Below, in pieces: positions 1 through 28,426 of a stretch of 64,000 nucleotides of DNA. The stretch covers positions 10,064,223-10,128,222 of the forward strand of contig OW285197.1 in the NCBI GenBank assembly GCA_935421135.1, read 5' to 3'. Numbering within the stretch: the first letter of the stretch is position 1; every line of letters starts with the position of its first letter. The position numbers and the translations under genes were made by a program. This DNA comes from Bugulina stolonifera (Eukaryota > Bryozoa > Gymnolaemata > Cheilostomatida > Bugulidae). The notes below the pieces were generated by a model that was given only the letters and a program-made list of their open reading frames with translations, had not been told where the DNA came from and ran no database searches.

Positions 1-893
1 CTATCCTCCAGCCCTGCAGCCGCTGCAGGCGGCTTCGGTGCAGGACACTCCTGCACCCAGTGATCGGTGCTGCCACACCGAAAACACCCTGCCCTCTTGC
101 CAGAAGAGCGCTTCAAAGGCTGCTTACCGGAGAAGGCCCGCCTACTCACGGTACACTCCTTTACCCGGTGTGGACCTCCACAGCGGAAGCAACTAGCAGT
201 GCTCCCCGTCTGCTTACCCGAAGCAGTAGCAGCGGCAGTGACAGACGGCTGTGCTGATCCAGCACGCCCTCCCACTGCCCTCCTCGATGCGAGCTTCTCT
301 CGCACCCGGGACAACAGCGCCCCAAAGTCGACGGTGTACGCACCTTCGTGCGTCACCGCCCACTCATAGACTGAGGCTGGGAGCCCCTCTATGAACTTAA
401 TCCGAAAACTAAGGTCTGTAGAGGACAGCCCCAGTCTACCAGCGTACCTCTCCAGCCTGTCGAGGTACACGTCAACCGACTCTCCCTCCTGGAGTTCGAG
501 GTTGACAAACTGACGCCAAGCCTCCTGCCGAGGCATGGCGTACTCCGCTGTTAACACAGCCTTCACGACGTCCCAATTAGACGCCTCGTGTACCATCATC
601 CATCCGTACACTCGAGCAGCATTGCCCCCCAGCATGTATGCTAGCAGGTCGGTTGGAGACACTCTCTCCAACCCACAGTACCTCTCGTACTCACGCAGCC
701 ACGCTGCCACGTCTACTGACCCATCGCCAGTAAACTGAGACACTTGTCTCCTGATTCGGTCCAAAATCGGACCACGTGCCTGATTGAGCACACTGGCAAG
801 CGTGCCAGCATCCACCAACAGAGTGGTGGGTTCCCTCTCTGGCTGGCTTGACGACTCACCAGAAGTCTCATCTTTTAAGCCAGGCTTACTCAT
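1..893 (-). CDS. LTR-retrotransposon Gag polyprotein, 3' part off the window
   Basis: Reading the minus strand from the ATG at 893-891 gives one open frame of 297 codons that runs off the left edge. The middle part (about residues 80-190) has the retrotransposon_gag pattern: a WDVVKAVLTAEY-like stretch, then a region around GESVDVYLDRLERYAGRLG. The C-terminal part carries two zinc knuckles, CFRCGGPHRVKEC (C-X2-C-X3-H-X4-C, one residue short of the usual spacing) and CFRCGSTDHWVQEC (canonical C-X2-C-X4-H-X4-C). Known Gag proteins of this type form the capsid and bind the element's RNA. Base composition is clearly more GC-rich than the host genes, which suggests a foreign or young element. Any protease and reverse transcriptase would lie left of base 1. 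A Ty3-like element is the best guess. Confidence 0.85.
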   Translation of the reverse strand, partial: MSKPGLKDETSGESSSQPEREPTTLLVDAGTLASVLNQARGPILDRIRRQVSQFTGDGSVDVAAWLREYERYCGLERVSPTDLLAYMLGGNAARVYGWMMVHEASNWDVVKAVLTAEYAMPRQEAWRQFVNLELQEGESVDVYLDRLERYAGRLGLSSTDLSFRIKFIEGLPASVYEWAVTHEGAYTVDFGALLSRVREKLASRRAVGGRAGSAQPSVTAAATASGKQTGSTASCFRCGGPHRVKECTVSRRAFSGKQPLKRSSGKRAGCFRCGSTDHWVQECPAPKPPAAAAGLED

Positions 894-1330
894 TATTAAC
901 AACGAAAACAAAACAAAATGCAATAACGTAATTAAATAAGTGGAGAAAAACAATTAATTAAATAAGAAAAAGAGCCGAAATAGCTTGTTGGCTTACTGAA
1001 CAGCACAGTTACAGTAAGGAAAGAGATAATGATAAATACGCAGTACCAAACTGCTTCACGATGGCTCTCCGACCTCCCCTTAGCCACCACCTACGCCACC
1101 TACGCGTTGGCTACCAGAGCACAACACGGTTGGATAATAATAATTGAATAATGTGACCACAGACACAGCGAGACTTCCACTCCGCACAAATACGTTTGTG
1201 CAACTGATCGCAGTCCACTCGCTGCTGTCCCAATCAACGCGCATGCGTCTCGATCACCACGTGACCATTTGAAGACCTCACAAATGATAACAAAAAGTAG
1301 AAAGAATACCCGAAGAGCTTTGTTAATAAT
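894..1330 (-). other. Leader and possible LTR of the left-edge retrotransposon
   Basis: This stretch lies upstream (minus strand) of the gag start. It stays moderately GC-rich up to about 1260 and then turns into AT-rich background. On the minus strand a TGGTAGCCAACG stretch near 1113 could be a primer-binding site because it begins with TGG, but no clear LTR end in CA precedes it. The second LTR would be outside the window, so the boundary cannot be tested here. Confidence 0.3.
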
Positions 1331-1831
1331 CTTTTGGTTTGGTGTGCACTAAGCCTGTCATTAGTTTTAGATCTTGGCAAGAAAAGATCACCTGGGCATG
1401 AAGAATTCTCTAGAAAACCGGTTTTATTAAAATGAGAGAGGACAACTCCGCAAAAAGCCGAATTTGAAAATTTTGGTTCTAAATTGCAAAATTCATGGTC
1501 ACCAGCACACTTATATTGTGGCAGGTTGTTACATTCGCGATCAGCCTATGCTAATGTACCAAAATCGTTTGTCAGCAAGTCTCAAAGAAATTTTTTTATG
1601 AACCTCAAAAATAAATCTGCCTTTTTACCAGATTTAACAGCTGTCATGTACTCAAGTTTAGAATTAAGGATTTTTTATTGACTTGAGTCAACAGACACTT
1701 TCAGGCGAAGCATCTTGATAAAACCCAGTAGCATAGAAAACTTTCATACATCCATGCATATGCCTGAGGGAACTGCCACATCATTTAGACCCACAATTAT
1801 TATATAAAAGAAAATTAATGGTCTATACAAT

Positions 1832-1968
1832 TCACACCAACCCACAACTAAATTTGATTATTATATTTTTAACCTCCACTAATCCTCATAAAGGAAGTTA
1901 TCTATAAAAGTCAGACCAACCTACAATTAATTTTGATTATTGTATTTTTAAACTCCACTAATCCTCAT
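1832..1968 (+). repeat. Two-copy direct repeat, period about 79 bp
   Basis: Two copies of about 58 bp start near 1832 and 1911. Both run from CACCAACCCACAA or GACCAACCTACAA through GATTATTATATTTTTAA to CTCCACTAATCCTCAT, with a few mismatches. Confidence 0.7.
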
Positions 1969-3689
1969 CACTAGGATATCGTAATACAGGACGCAGATTA
2001 AACCTGCAGCGTACAGTCCAATCAATTCTATATATTGTGTAGATTTAGATATCCGTTTGTAGGGGTTAAGTTAGTCTACATGATATAATTGCATCGGTGC
2101 AATCCTATAATTATACGTTTTTTAGAGAGGTCGCCATGATGCAATTGCAGATTTCATAATTCAGTTCTGTGATGCAATTACACATCAAGACAAATTTTAT
2201 TGCAAGTTTACTTCTTAACTATAAAATGTCAAATGAAGTAAAATACTTGTTGGCTGAATGATTTCTTTTACCACTTTTTTGCCAGAATAGTTAACATATT
2301 TGTTGCAATAAATCACATTTGGCCATACAACCATTTTTTGTCATTTTTTTGTTAGTGTCATGCATTTAGCCATCTAATTGTAGTGGTCACCTACGAGCTG
2401 CACACCAGCGGACAGACAGCGTACACTGCAATTCAATCAAATAAAGCTCAATGCTGAGTTTTGACCTCAAGGAACGAACCCTCGTTTCCAGATTTGAGCT
2501 TGTACCAATTCTTCCATAGAACTGGGCTTAGAGACTCATAGGTAGTGCTATGAAATACTATGAAGAATGCACAGAATATATAAACAAATAGAAATAATTG
2601 TATTGCTAGGAAAAATCCAACCAAACTGATATAGAAAAACACAAAATGGGGCTCTGCCCAGGCTTGCAATTAATGCTCAGTTAATTAATGCTGCTCCAAA
2701 CATTTTCAAACTCAGCACATTATCCAAAAGTGCGACCATTACATATAACATACATGACAAGTTGGGCTGACATCAAAGAGGGAGATTTTCACACAAGTGA
2801 GATATCCTTCACCAACTTTTTGACTGCTGAAATACCTGAACCTTTTTTAACAATGAGCACCACACTTTATGAGCTGTCTGTTGTGGGCACTGACAGTTCT
2901 CAGTTCTCTTCACAAAACTAGTGAAGACTAAGGCAACCATGATGTCGTAAGTGTGAAGATAATGTAAGATAAAATAATGTTAATTTAAACTGTTGCAATG
3001 AGTTTAGAGGCTGTCACATTACATTTCCTGACTGTTTGTAACCAATCTGATCACTGTTGTGTTTTGAGGTGTTTTATTAACGGCCATGAAGGAACATTAA
3101 TTACTATGTAATACTGTGTATGACCATGAGATACTATCTTCTATCCATTTACCATCTATCGCAAAACAAACAAAGGTTCTTTATTTATATAGTTGGAGAG
3201 ACTAAGCTTGCATAGCATCATACAAAAAATAGCTCCAAAGCAAATTATTATATCATATAAACATTAAATGTATGAGCTGCTAGCTTGGTAGTCAGCTGAT
3301 ATGTCCACAATAGTCACCAAAATAGCAAATAAAAGTTATTATTGACTAAAATCCCAAACTGGGAGGGCTTGCAGGAGTTTGGGAGTTGGCAGGCGATGGG
3401 TTCTGAAAACGGGAGGGTCCTGGTGAGACTGGGAGAGTTGTCATGTATGACATATAAAACAGTGGAGGGAGTTCTTACGAGGAGGGGAATTGGAGGATTG
3501 TGGTGCAAATCTACAAACAATATTTGTACCCAATGACTCTTGGCCCTAATAGTCAAACATGTACAGGTATAAATGCATATCAAAATATACTTTGAACAAT
3601 CTAGTACATGGAGTTCAGTTGTGTGAAACCATAGAGATCAATCCCAGGTTATTACATATCTCAGAGTCTGAAGCTTATATGCGAGACAG

Positions 3690-3810
3690 GAAATAGAATT
3701 TGGGTGGAAGAGCTCACCTTTCATGACCGGAATGTGTGAGATTTGAACTTGCAACCCCAAGGTCTAAAAATCACCAAGTTACCTGTTACACTATAATCCA
3801 ATACTCCATT
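3690..3810 (-). repeat. tRNA-derived SINE-like fragment
   Basis: On the minus strand the segment reads like the T-arm side of a tRNA: GGGGTTGCAAGTTCAAATC (RNA polymerase III B-box type) after a D-arm-like stretch containing GTAACTTGGTG. It cannot fold as a full tRNA by eye, so a decayed SINE or tRNA pseudogene is more likely. Confidence 0.35.
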
Positions 3811-4138
3811 CCCTTTTCATGTTAATTTTCTTAAACGTATTAACTAGTTTGTTGACCATCTGCTTGCAATTACTCCGTCACTGTAATAGTTCTACAATGT
3901 ACTTCAGTGTAGCTGCTACATACGATGTACATGGACATATAGTTTGATTGCATTGTAGTTCTAATAGATAAAGGTAGATGTACATGTAATGCAGTCACCG
4001 GTGCTCTCGTGACTAAATCCAGCCTCACAATGCATCAATGAAAAGTGACAGATTAACGGCGACAAGTGAGATAAATAGATAGAAAATCCGCTATAAATAA
4101 TCACTTTGTTCATCAGCTGATGAGGTGGCAATAATTCA

Positions 4139-4200
4139 ACCAATCAGGAGTCTATCGGCCTTTCAACTAACTAATTTGAACATCTAAGAGTAGTATAAAA
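4139..4200 (+). promoter_or_regulatory. Core promoter of M4 protease gene 1 (CCAAT and TATA)
   Basis: A CCAAT box lies at about 4140 and a TATAAAA box at 4194-4200, about 145 bp before the start ATG at 4345. The paralogue downstream has the same pair at similar spacing, which supports the call. Confidence 0.5.
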
Positions 4201-4344
4201 CTGGGATCAAATCACTAATATGGCATTTGAGGATGCCAAAGCATACATGAGAATATCGAAGTAGCTTCCCTATTATAGAGATTTTGACTTTTGTTGTTCT
4301 TAATAAATATTCAGTATCAGCATTGGCAGCCTTCAAACAGTGCG

Positions 4345-12834
<8,490 letters not shown>

Positions 12835-15800
12835 TCAAAGTAACAAAACCGGATATCTTACCTCATCACAGCATGTAAGGACTGTCAGACTCAAAGTTTG
12901 TCAAACACTTTTAGTTTATTCATTTAAGATACAATGTTTTATTAGAATATCCACACTGATGTGGTGGAATAGTTTATGCATTGAACATCCTTATATACAC
13001 AGAAAATACCATAAATTATGAAACAACATATAAATCTGCACTGTATGTTGAGACCCGATGCCTTTTCTAGAATGTTCTGGATAAAGATTATTATATTTAC
13101 TGAAAATAACAGAACAATTCTGTGTATAAAGTTCATTTTTCACAGACATTACAACATAATAATCTAATGCTTTGTGTGCTGCATGTTAACTTTGAGCATT
13201 ATTAATGGTGATCCTATTTGATCTAAACTCAGGCATGGCTTAATGTACATGATGTATAATTTGATATTGGTCATTAATGTATTGTTTGACTGTGACGTGG
13301 TGACTTCATCAATTCCCACCTCAGGAAACAAACATCTATAAAATATGATTATTTTACACATTGAAAAATTATAATTAAATAAATTTTACTAGTAATTTGC
13401 CCAAAACGCTAACTAAACAGCGTTTGATGAATGAATTCTGTTCAATGTTGCTGCTAATACTAGTGCTGGGTAATTTTGATGAGCTCTCAAATTTAATGTT
13501 TTTGCTGTATTTTCAAAAGAAATCTACACATAGAAATGTACATGTATATGTAACAATGCTTGAATGAATCAATATAAGTAATATTTACTTGATAGCCGGA
13601 ACAAAGAATGTAATTTGGCTGACTGTGAGTGCTGCCATTTTACTTTCTGCAGAAAATAATTTATAGTGCAGCACATGGGCCAAAAACCCTAATATTGTTC
13701 ACGTGATTTCATATACACATCACGACAAAAAATGAAGTTCAGCCAACGCTGCCTTTTTGCATTATATCTTTTAAAAATATCAGTAGCAGGTACACTGCGA
13801 ACATAGTATTTTGAAAGGTTCCATGCTCTTAAAGTGACTCTGGTACATCGTAGCTCCCAGCCATAATGTACAGTACGATAATGGTGCATGTACATGTATA
13901 ACACAACAGCTGAAGATGGCCAATTGTAAACATTATATATTATGCTGTAATGTCAACTTGCTTATTGACAATACAGTGGAACTTGCTAGTTCAATGACGG
14001 ATAATTCAAGAACTTAGTTAGTTCAAACTAGTAGCCTTGGTTCCTGCTGAGAACTACATAATGACTTCAACTAAGTGAAGTGATCTTACAATTCAAACTC
14101 AGGCCAAATTCAAACCATTTGTGGCAGTCCCTTGGAGTTTGAATTAAGCAAGTTTCACTGTATTTCTAATCATTTAGCGATAGGAAATGAGCATTTAGGA
14201 GAAGATCATTGACATTGGCACTTCAGTATCCATCTCATGACTCCACCTTCTATAGGTGACTAACCTTGCACGTAGTCAAATCCATTCTAATCCATACAAG
14301 CATCCATCAAAGAAAGTATACTGGGTAAACCGATTTGGAGATTGGTATTCAAATAAGAAAATTGTTCTTGTACTTCCCTAACGTGTGGCACTGTCTTGAC
14401 ATTTCACTACAAAGGGAATATTGTTTTCTCCCTCATCATGTTTTTTAATCCTGTTATCTCTTCTATATGAACCTTCACTAACACCAACCCAGATTCAGGA
14501 TTACAAACAGTGACATTGTATGTAAACATCATAACTATTGCACAGCGATATCGGCGTGGTGGAAGTCAACATGTGACCTGCATGAAATAAGCTTAAGGAT
14601 GTAAACAGATTTATTGCGAGACTTTTCCGTAACCAAGGAATGGAACTAGAACAGCATTCTGTTTCTTTGTCTTTGCGGGCATGATGTCAATAGACATAAA
14701 TATCAAATCTCCAATATTAGTGACATGCTTACAGGACACAGCAAACTTGTCTGGGAAACAATCAAGCCCCTACTTCTTGTGTGAATCTTGTTAATTATTC
14801 GGCTGGCATTTCCAGTAACACTTTTACAATCCCCTCTTGTCTGGGTGGTCAGTAATTTGAGGAAGTAAATTGGAATGTGTGGAGGGAACCATGCCAGAAG
14901 GGCATGTAAGTAATGTTAGAGCGTGTGAAGAATTCAAAGAGAATCATACAAGATTAAAAGATGGTGTACGTGGCACTAAAAATCAGACACTGAGTAACCA
15001 CAATTCAATGAGAATATGAACATACTCAGGCTAGAATAAGCAGAGAAATTTAAACATGGTGTAAGTGCCAATAGATATTAATCATGTTAGCATTACTTGA
15101 TTGGCCATTCCTCATCTGCTCCCAAAACCATTGGTCTGCTGTAGATTTATCAAACTGAACTTGCAATGTAGATGTGACTCAGACAGCTCTCAGCCATAAT
15201 CTTCATCATGTTTTACTGTCTGCGGTCGGTTGTCCTCTAACCAGATTTGGGGTTGAAGATCTGCAGCAATTTATATACGTTACAATGCTGCCAGCCCAGA
15301 CCTCAGCTCTGGATGGTGCTAAAACCTTGAGGTTGGGACCCTGGAATTGCTGTTGGGGCAGTGTCTCAGCCTTAGGCCCTCATTGTGAATGCATGCCAGC
15401 CAAGTGAGAAAATGTCACAGAAAGACAGATTGTGTCACAGGCCAAACCTGAAGGGCTTTATGGAGAATGCTCAAGTTGCAAGTGAAGAAAGGAAATACTT
15501 TAGCGAGACTACTTGCATCGGATTCAGAATGACAAATGGTGATAATATCACAATTATCTACACGTGATCATGATGGAAATTAACATGTTGTGGTTTTTAT
15601 GAAACAGTCAAGTGGTTGAGCAAGCATTTGTTGCTGAATTACCCCAGCCTAAGATTATAGTAATCTGTTAAACCAAGCTGGAGTTGTGCATGCGGCATCC
15701 TGCTTCTTTGCCCCTACCACCATAATGTCTAATTCTATGAATATCTAATCTCCAACATAAGTTGTATGCATACAAGGCAATGCAATCACAAGTAATTAGG

Positions 15801-16478
15801 ATAATGGAGATAGAAAATATGCCTGGGAAACAAGCAAGCCCCTTCTTCCCCTATTAATTGTGTCAATCAGGTGGGTAACAGGCTGGGTGGTTAGTAATAC
15901 TGTAGGTAGAGGTAAGGTGATGTCTGTAGAGCATGTCATATTTAATGGATATAAGTGTAATGTAAGGATCAACCACTGTCACTGTCTACTAACATGACAT
16001 TTAATGCAATATTGAGATATCATAGTTGCTAAATTATTGAAGGACAACTGAAGGTTGTGCTATTTACAATAATGCTCAGTATGCTTTGTACCATATTCTG
16101 TACAATAGTCAGAACATGTACAGTAGCTTTCGCCACTGCTTCAACATATTACGTCAACACACCTTGACTTTGACCTTGAAAATTGCCCATGTTTTCATTG
16201 TCCTGTCAAATGAAGGAGTCAGTCATTTTATTACTGCTTATATCAATAAATATTTTTTTAAGTATTTTTGTAACTTAAGACTCGTACAGGGAGTCAGGTG
16301 CAAATCAAAAGCTAATCACTTTCAGCAATAAAGGCAATTATTCTATTGCTTTAACGTTTAGCATTCGCTCTATTCCTCATTATATTGTAGTATAAGGCAC
16401 AGTCTAAACCTGCTGCATCCGCTTCGGGCAATTCTAAAATAGGTAAAACATGATTATATTATTGGTCTATTTGCCTGG
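12835..16478. other. Intergenic between the two M4 genes
   Basis: No gene recognised. It contains a mariner-like MITE (13974-14160). It also has two diverged related segments, about 14655-14775 and 15694-15850, sharing stretches such as TCTTTG..., ATCTAATCTCCAA / AAATCTCCAATA, CTGGGAAACAA and CAAGCCCCT. A candidate AATAAA polyadenylation signal lies at 13378-13383, about 540 bp past the stop of copy 1. Confidence 0.5.
13974..14160. mobile_element. Mariner-like MITE, 187 bp, TA target site
   Basis: The ends are inverted repeats: CAGTGGAACTTGCT at the left and, on the other strand, CAGTGAAACTTGCT at the right, followed on both sides by related TTCAA text. The element is flanked by TA on each side (13972-13973 and 14161-14162). 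It has no coding capacity, as expected for a non-autonomous Tc1/mariner derivative. Confidence 0.75.
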
Positions 16479-16516
16479 CCAATCAAATTTCTTTTCCTAC
16501 AGAGACTAGTATAAAA
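16479..16516 (+). promoter_or_regulatory. Core promoter of M4 protease gene 2 (CCAAT and TATA)
   Basis: CCAAT at about 16479 and TATAAAA at 16510-16516, about 155 bp before the start ATG at 16671. The arrangement matches the promoter of copy 1. Confidence 0.5.
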
Positions 16517-16670
16517 GCTGAACTCTAATTTCTACCATGCCATTGCAGTGATACATGAAGAGCCTTGCCACTGGAGATTTGGGCACTGGACTTGAATATA
16601 AATAGTATAACTAGTAATAAATAAGTAAATACTACAAATATTAGCCTATATTTTTCCTTCAAACAGTGGG

Positions 16671-24538
<7,868 letters not shown>

Positions 24539-25841
24539 GCAAGCTGACAACAGAGTTGACTCTTTACTTGATTGAATCACATAAAATGGTCCGTAGCATT
24601 TAATTCAAATTATGTGTTAAAATTTTTTAGAACTGTTCTCATATCAGTGAACTCACGTAATAATAGGTATATTTAGTATCACATTAGCAAAAAGTAAATT
24701 ATATTTCTACGTTGTAATCTCACACCCTTCTGAGAACATTATAGAAAAAGGTTATGTCATTTGTTGAGAATTTGAAGCTGCAGATTGTATTTATGATGTA
24801 TCTTCGTGCAAGGAATTGTACATATATTTGTTTCGATCAGAAATAATCTTATTTACAAATATAGAAAACACGTTGAACACTGGTACCAGTACACTATCTT
24901 GTAGAACATTGTTAGGGCATGAAAACAAACAAAATACATATACAATATGTACTTATTGATAGTGAAAAACCAGTCAACACACAAATGCAGTAAATACATG
25001 TACGCTGACATGTACATGTAATTGTAGCTAAGATAAAATAGAGAATACAACTAAGGTGATGTTAGTATAGCTTAATTTTATGCTATGTAGATAGACAAGT
25101 AATTAGTGAAGTACATGTACAATTAAGCAGAATACATATCAAGTAAATCACAATGCAAATAACAGCAAAAGACAATTACACAATTACATGACTGTATGTT
25201 ATAATTATACATGTATATAACGATATCACAGAAACCATCTTTGAGTAGAAACTTGAATTATATTCATATAGTCGGTGTGTATGCGCCATCATTGCACATA
25301 TTTTTTATATACGCTGTCACAGGCAATGAGACTAAAGGTATTGGTAGCATTGCTTGCTGATGTTATTTTATTTCAGCATGTCTCTTTCATCTAGGTTGAA
25401 TATATGAATGTTTCAACACATCATATAGCACGTTTAGTACTAAGTTTAGTGCGGAAATCAGAAACAATGATTACACATTATGCAATTTTATTAGGTGGTC
25501 GCGATAACCAGATGTCCAGTGTACATGTATTTTATATGTACTGTATTACATAAATACAACGTATGTAGTAAACAATGAAATATAGTAAAATTGAACAATC
25601 TATTATTATAGTGTATGTGGGTCTAGATAACAAAAGCAGAGTAACTACCATACAATGAAAACATGGAGTAAAACAAGATACACTCAGCTGCCAATCTGTA
25701 CTGTGAGCAAGTATCAAAATCTATCCCACCATTAGCAGAAAATCTCACTGTCTATTTCTATAATTATCAAAATGCACATATTATTCGCATGTTATTTTAT
25801 CACATTTTACATTTAATATTAACGATGCTTAGTGTATTCCC
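24539..25841. other. Intergenic between convergent genes
   Basis: AT-rich 3' flanks of protease copy 2 (plus) and the lectin gene (minus). Several ACATGTACA stretches (for example near 25010) but no gene recognised. Confidence 0.6.
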
Positions 25842-28426
25842 TTAGGCTACTATGCCATGGACTTCTACCTCATAAATAGTTAGGAAGTTATTGATCTCAA
25901 CGGCCGTTAGCCTCACATATCTACCAAACATTCTAGTGCGACAGGACATAAGGTACGGATCCACTGGTGGTCTTCCAGGAAGGTAGTTACAGATCTCATC
26001 TTCTGGAGGATCATCAAAGTTGTCATCACTTTTACCAACTGTCACTCTTATATTAGCCAGTCTGTCTGCCAAAACTATAATGGGCAATATCAGACACTTT
26101 ATCTATAGGCCCTGCACTTCAGGTGCCTTATGTATAATATCTTAACAAAAGAAGTGAAAAGGCCAGAAGATGTTTACATTTACTCGACGTGCTAGCGTTG
26201 CTTAAAAGTAAAAAAAGTAATTTTGCAATTAACTGTGAAAAGTACATCCCAACTTTTTCAATTTTTTTATGGTTACAATTTTGCGATGATTCTACAAATT
26301 CAATTTTTACATCACCTTTGCCTCTCAGTGTTCTGTTCCAGATCTTTACACCAGAAATGTAATGATTCATCCGCAACTCGATCTGCATCCAAGGAGATAC
26401 TTCAGTGTGTGTGTGAATTAAACTCTGAAAATCGTCTTCAGGAATGTAGATTCCATCTACACCTCTTGATGCTGTGTATGATGTGCTGTAAGTTGTTGAC
26501 AAAGTGGCATCTGTGTCTAAATACATTGTATATACAGATACCAACAGTTTATACCAATATCTGAAATTGAATGTGTTTAAACAAAGTTAAGGTCTCATTT
26601 TTTGTCAGTTTAAGAAATATTCCCTATTGTGGCAAAAGATACACTTGCATTTCTTTGAATTAATTAATAATTAATTAATAATTATATTATTGCAGAAGAC
26701 GGCAGGACTCAAAAATTTTGAGTTACTGCATGTTTTTATGTTATGTTATATTGCGAAGTATGACAGTAACTACACAGCGCTATAATAAACATGTATTACC
26801 CTAAAAACAGGAATGTTTAGCAGAAGAAAGCTTCGTGAGTTTACTAATCCTGGAGCATTTTTCGATAGAGATATTTAGAGAGTTTGACCAATTGTGAGAT
26901 TTGTTTAAGTCCTTAAATAGAAAAATTTAAAAGATCATTTAGTCATGGAAAACCTGAAAAAACATCAGTTCTCTCTAACCTAACATTACCTGATAATTAC
27001 ATCCTACCTCTAGCCAGCAAATTGGAGAACTGGCAAATTTTGAGATCAACAGAGTGAGACTCTTTAACCAAAGTCAGCTTCTCTCCATCATCTTCTGGAT
27101 AGTTTACCACAGTTGGTTCTCTAGACATAGCACATGTAGTTGTAGTCGTGTCATATGACATGGCAGCACATGATTGGTTGGTACAACAGGTAGACACGCA
27201 GGAGCTGAATGTTGGCAAATTCAGTATGTTATCAGGACTGAAGAGCTCAGTTGAATCTTGTCTGTCATACGCACATTCCCCTGAAATAATTGAACAGAAA
27301 TCCCATAGAATGGCACATCTCGTATTTACTACAGTTAGTGCTGAACCACTTAGCTTATGTACCAAAGTAGTTGAGAAGTAATATGCATGTATCTGTGCTA
27401 TAAGTTATTTGGTAGAGAAGTGAATGCCTTCACCGATGTCGCAAATAATTTAAAAAAGGTTATGCTAGCTTTCTCGACTATCCCCATTGGTCAATCGGTC
27501 AATAAAATGCTCTGCTAAATATCCATCTTTTAAATTTATGCATAATTAAAAAAATCTGTTTACCAGATTTAAAAAGATATACCTGTAAATGCATATGAAG
27601 GATTGTTCTACTGCTGAAATTACCATGTAACATGCCTAGCACAAGATATATTACCCACCTGAGTTATGCAAAGACTTCTCGAAATAGCTGAGATCACTGA
27701 CTCCACCAACAGAAACTTTGAGCATGCCATTATACAGCTGACATGCGTGGGTTGTAGAGTTAAAGACGCCAGAGAAACATTTCTCTTGGTCAAAGTGACA
27801 CAATGTAGCACAAATTATTCCATTTTGCACACCTGCAGCATCATGAAGCAACTTAATAACGAACGTATCAGCCAATGAGAGGAAAACACATGTAACATTC
27901 TTATAACACATTTTGTAGGCAACACATACGTGTACGACATCTACCCTTCTGACTTTATTTATTTGCGTGAAAAAAATCCTTTCTATAATTATGTAGTTTG
28001 TATCATGTTACATTGCTATTCTTGTTGTTATCAGCAACATGGCTAATTGGAAAATTGGGCACAGAGTGCTTGTTATCGTTAATTCTGAATTGCTGCTAAA
28101 TTGCTATGATAGTAAATAAAGTCTGTGAGCAGAGAAGGTCACCAGGTTAATATGTAATTCAAAGTTAATTGTTTTATGGGATAAAATATGGAGTAGATGG
28201 TTTATTGATGGCAGTTCTGATGCCCAGATTTTAGATTTCCTTTTTGAAATAAAAATCTGTTCATTAAAGATTTTCCTACAAATGATCTCTGTCGAGTTTT
28301 AAATTGTTTACACAAACATGTGAATAAAATATGAAAACTTACCATGCACAACCGTTACTTTAGGTAATCTGGAAGTCGTTATCCTCATAACATTATCTGT
28401 GAAACTGTAGAACTGTCCATTACTCA
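25842..28426 (-). CDS. PAN-like / F-type lectin (fucolectin) domain protein, 5' end not found
   Basis: Five minus-strand exons join in phase 1: 28426-28343, 27832-27659, 27280-27008, 26516-26316, 26074-25842 (stop). They give about 321 residues. The first three exons hold two Cys modules that look PAN/apple-like (NGIICATLCHFDQEKCFSG and FSSCVSTCCTNQSCAAMSYD). The last two form a fucolectin-type F5/8C domain: ATLSTTYSTSYTASRGVDG, SPWMQIEL, GVKIWNRT, LADRLANIRVTVG, then the ending NNFLTIYEVEVHG. F-type lectins bind fucose with an RxD-containing motif after the NR. Here the NR is followed by TLRGKVLADRL, so that motif is changed and sugar binding is uncertain. The missing 5' exon should carry a signal peptide and end in phase 1. 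I found no convincing one up to 30.7 kb. Confidence 0.75.

Larger units (their letters stand above)
1331..4138. other. Intergenic, no gene recognised
   Basis: AT-rich sequence with only short chance reading frames. It holds a diverged 79-bp direct repeat (1832-1968) and a tRNA-like repeat near 3.7 kb. I see no exon with good splice borders here. Confidence 0.6.
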
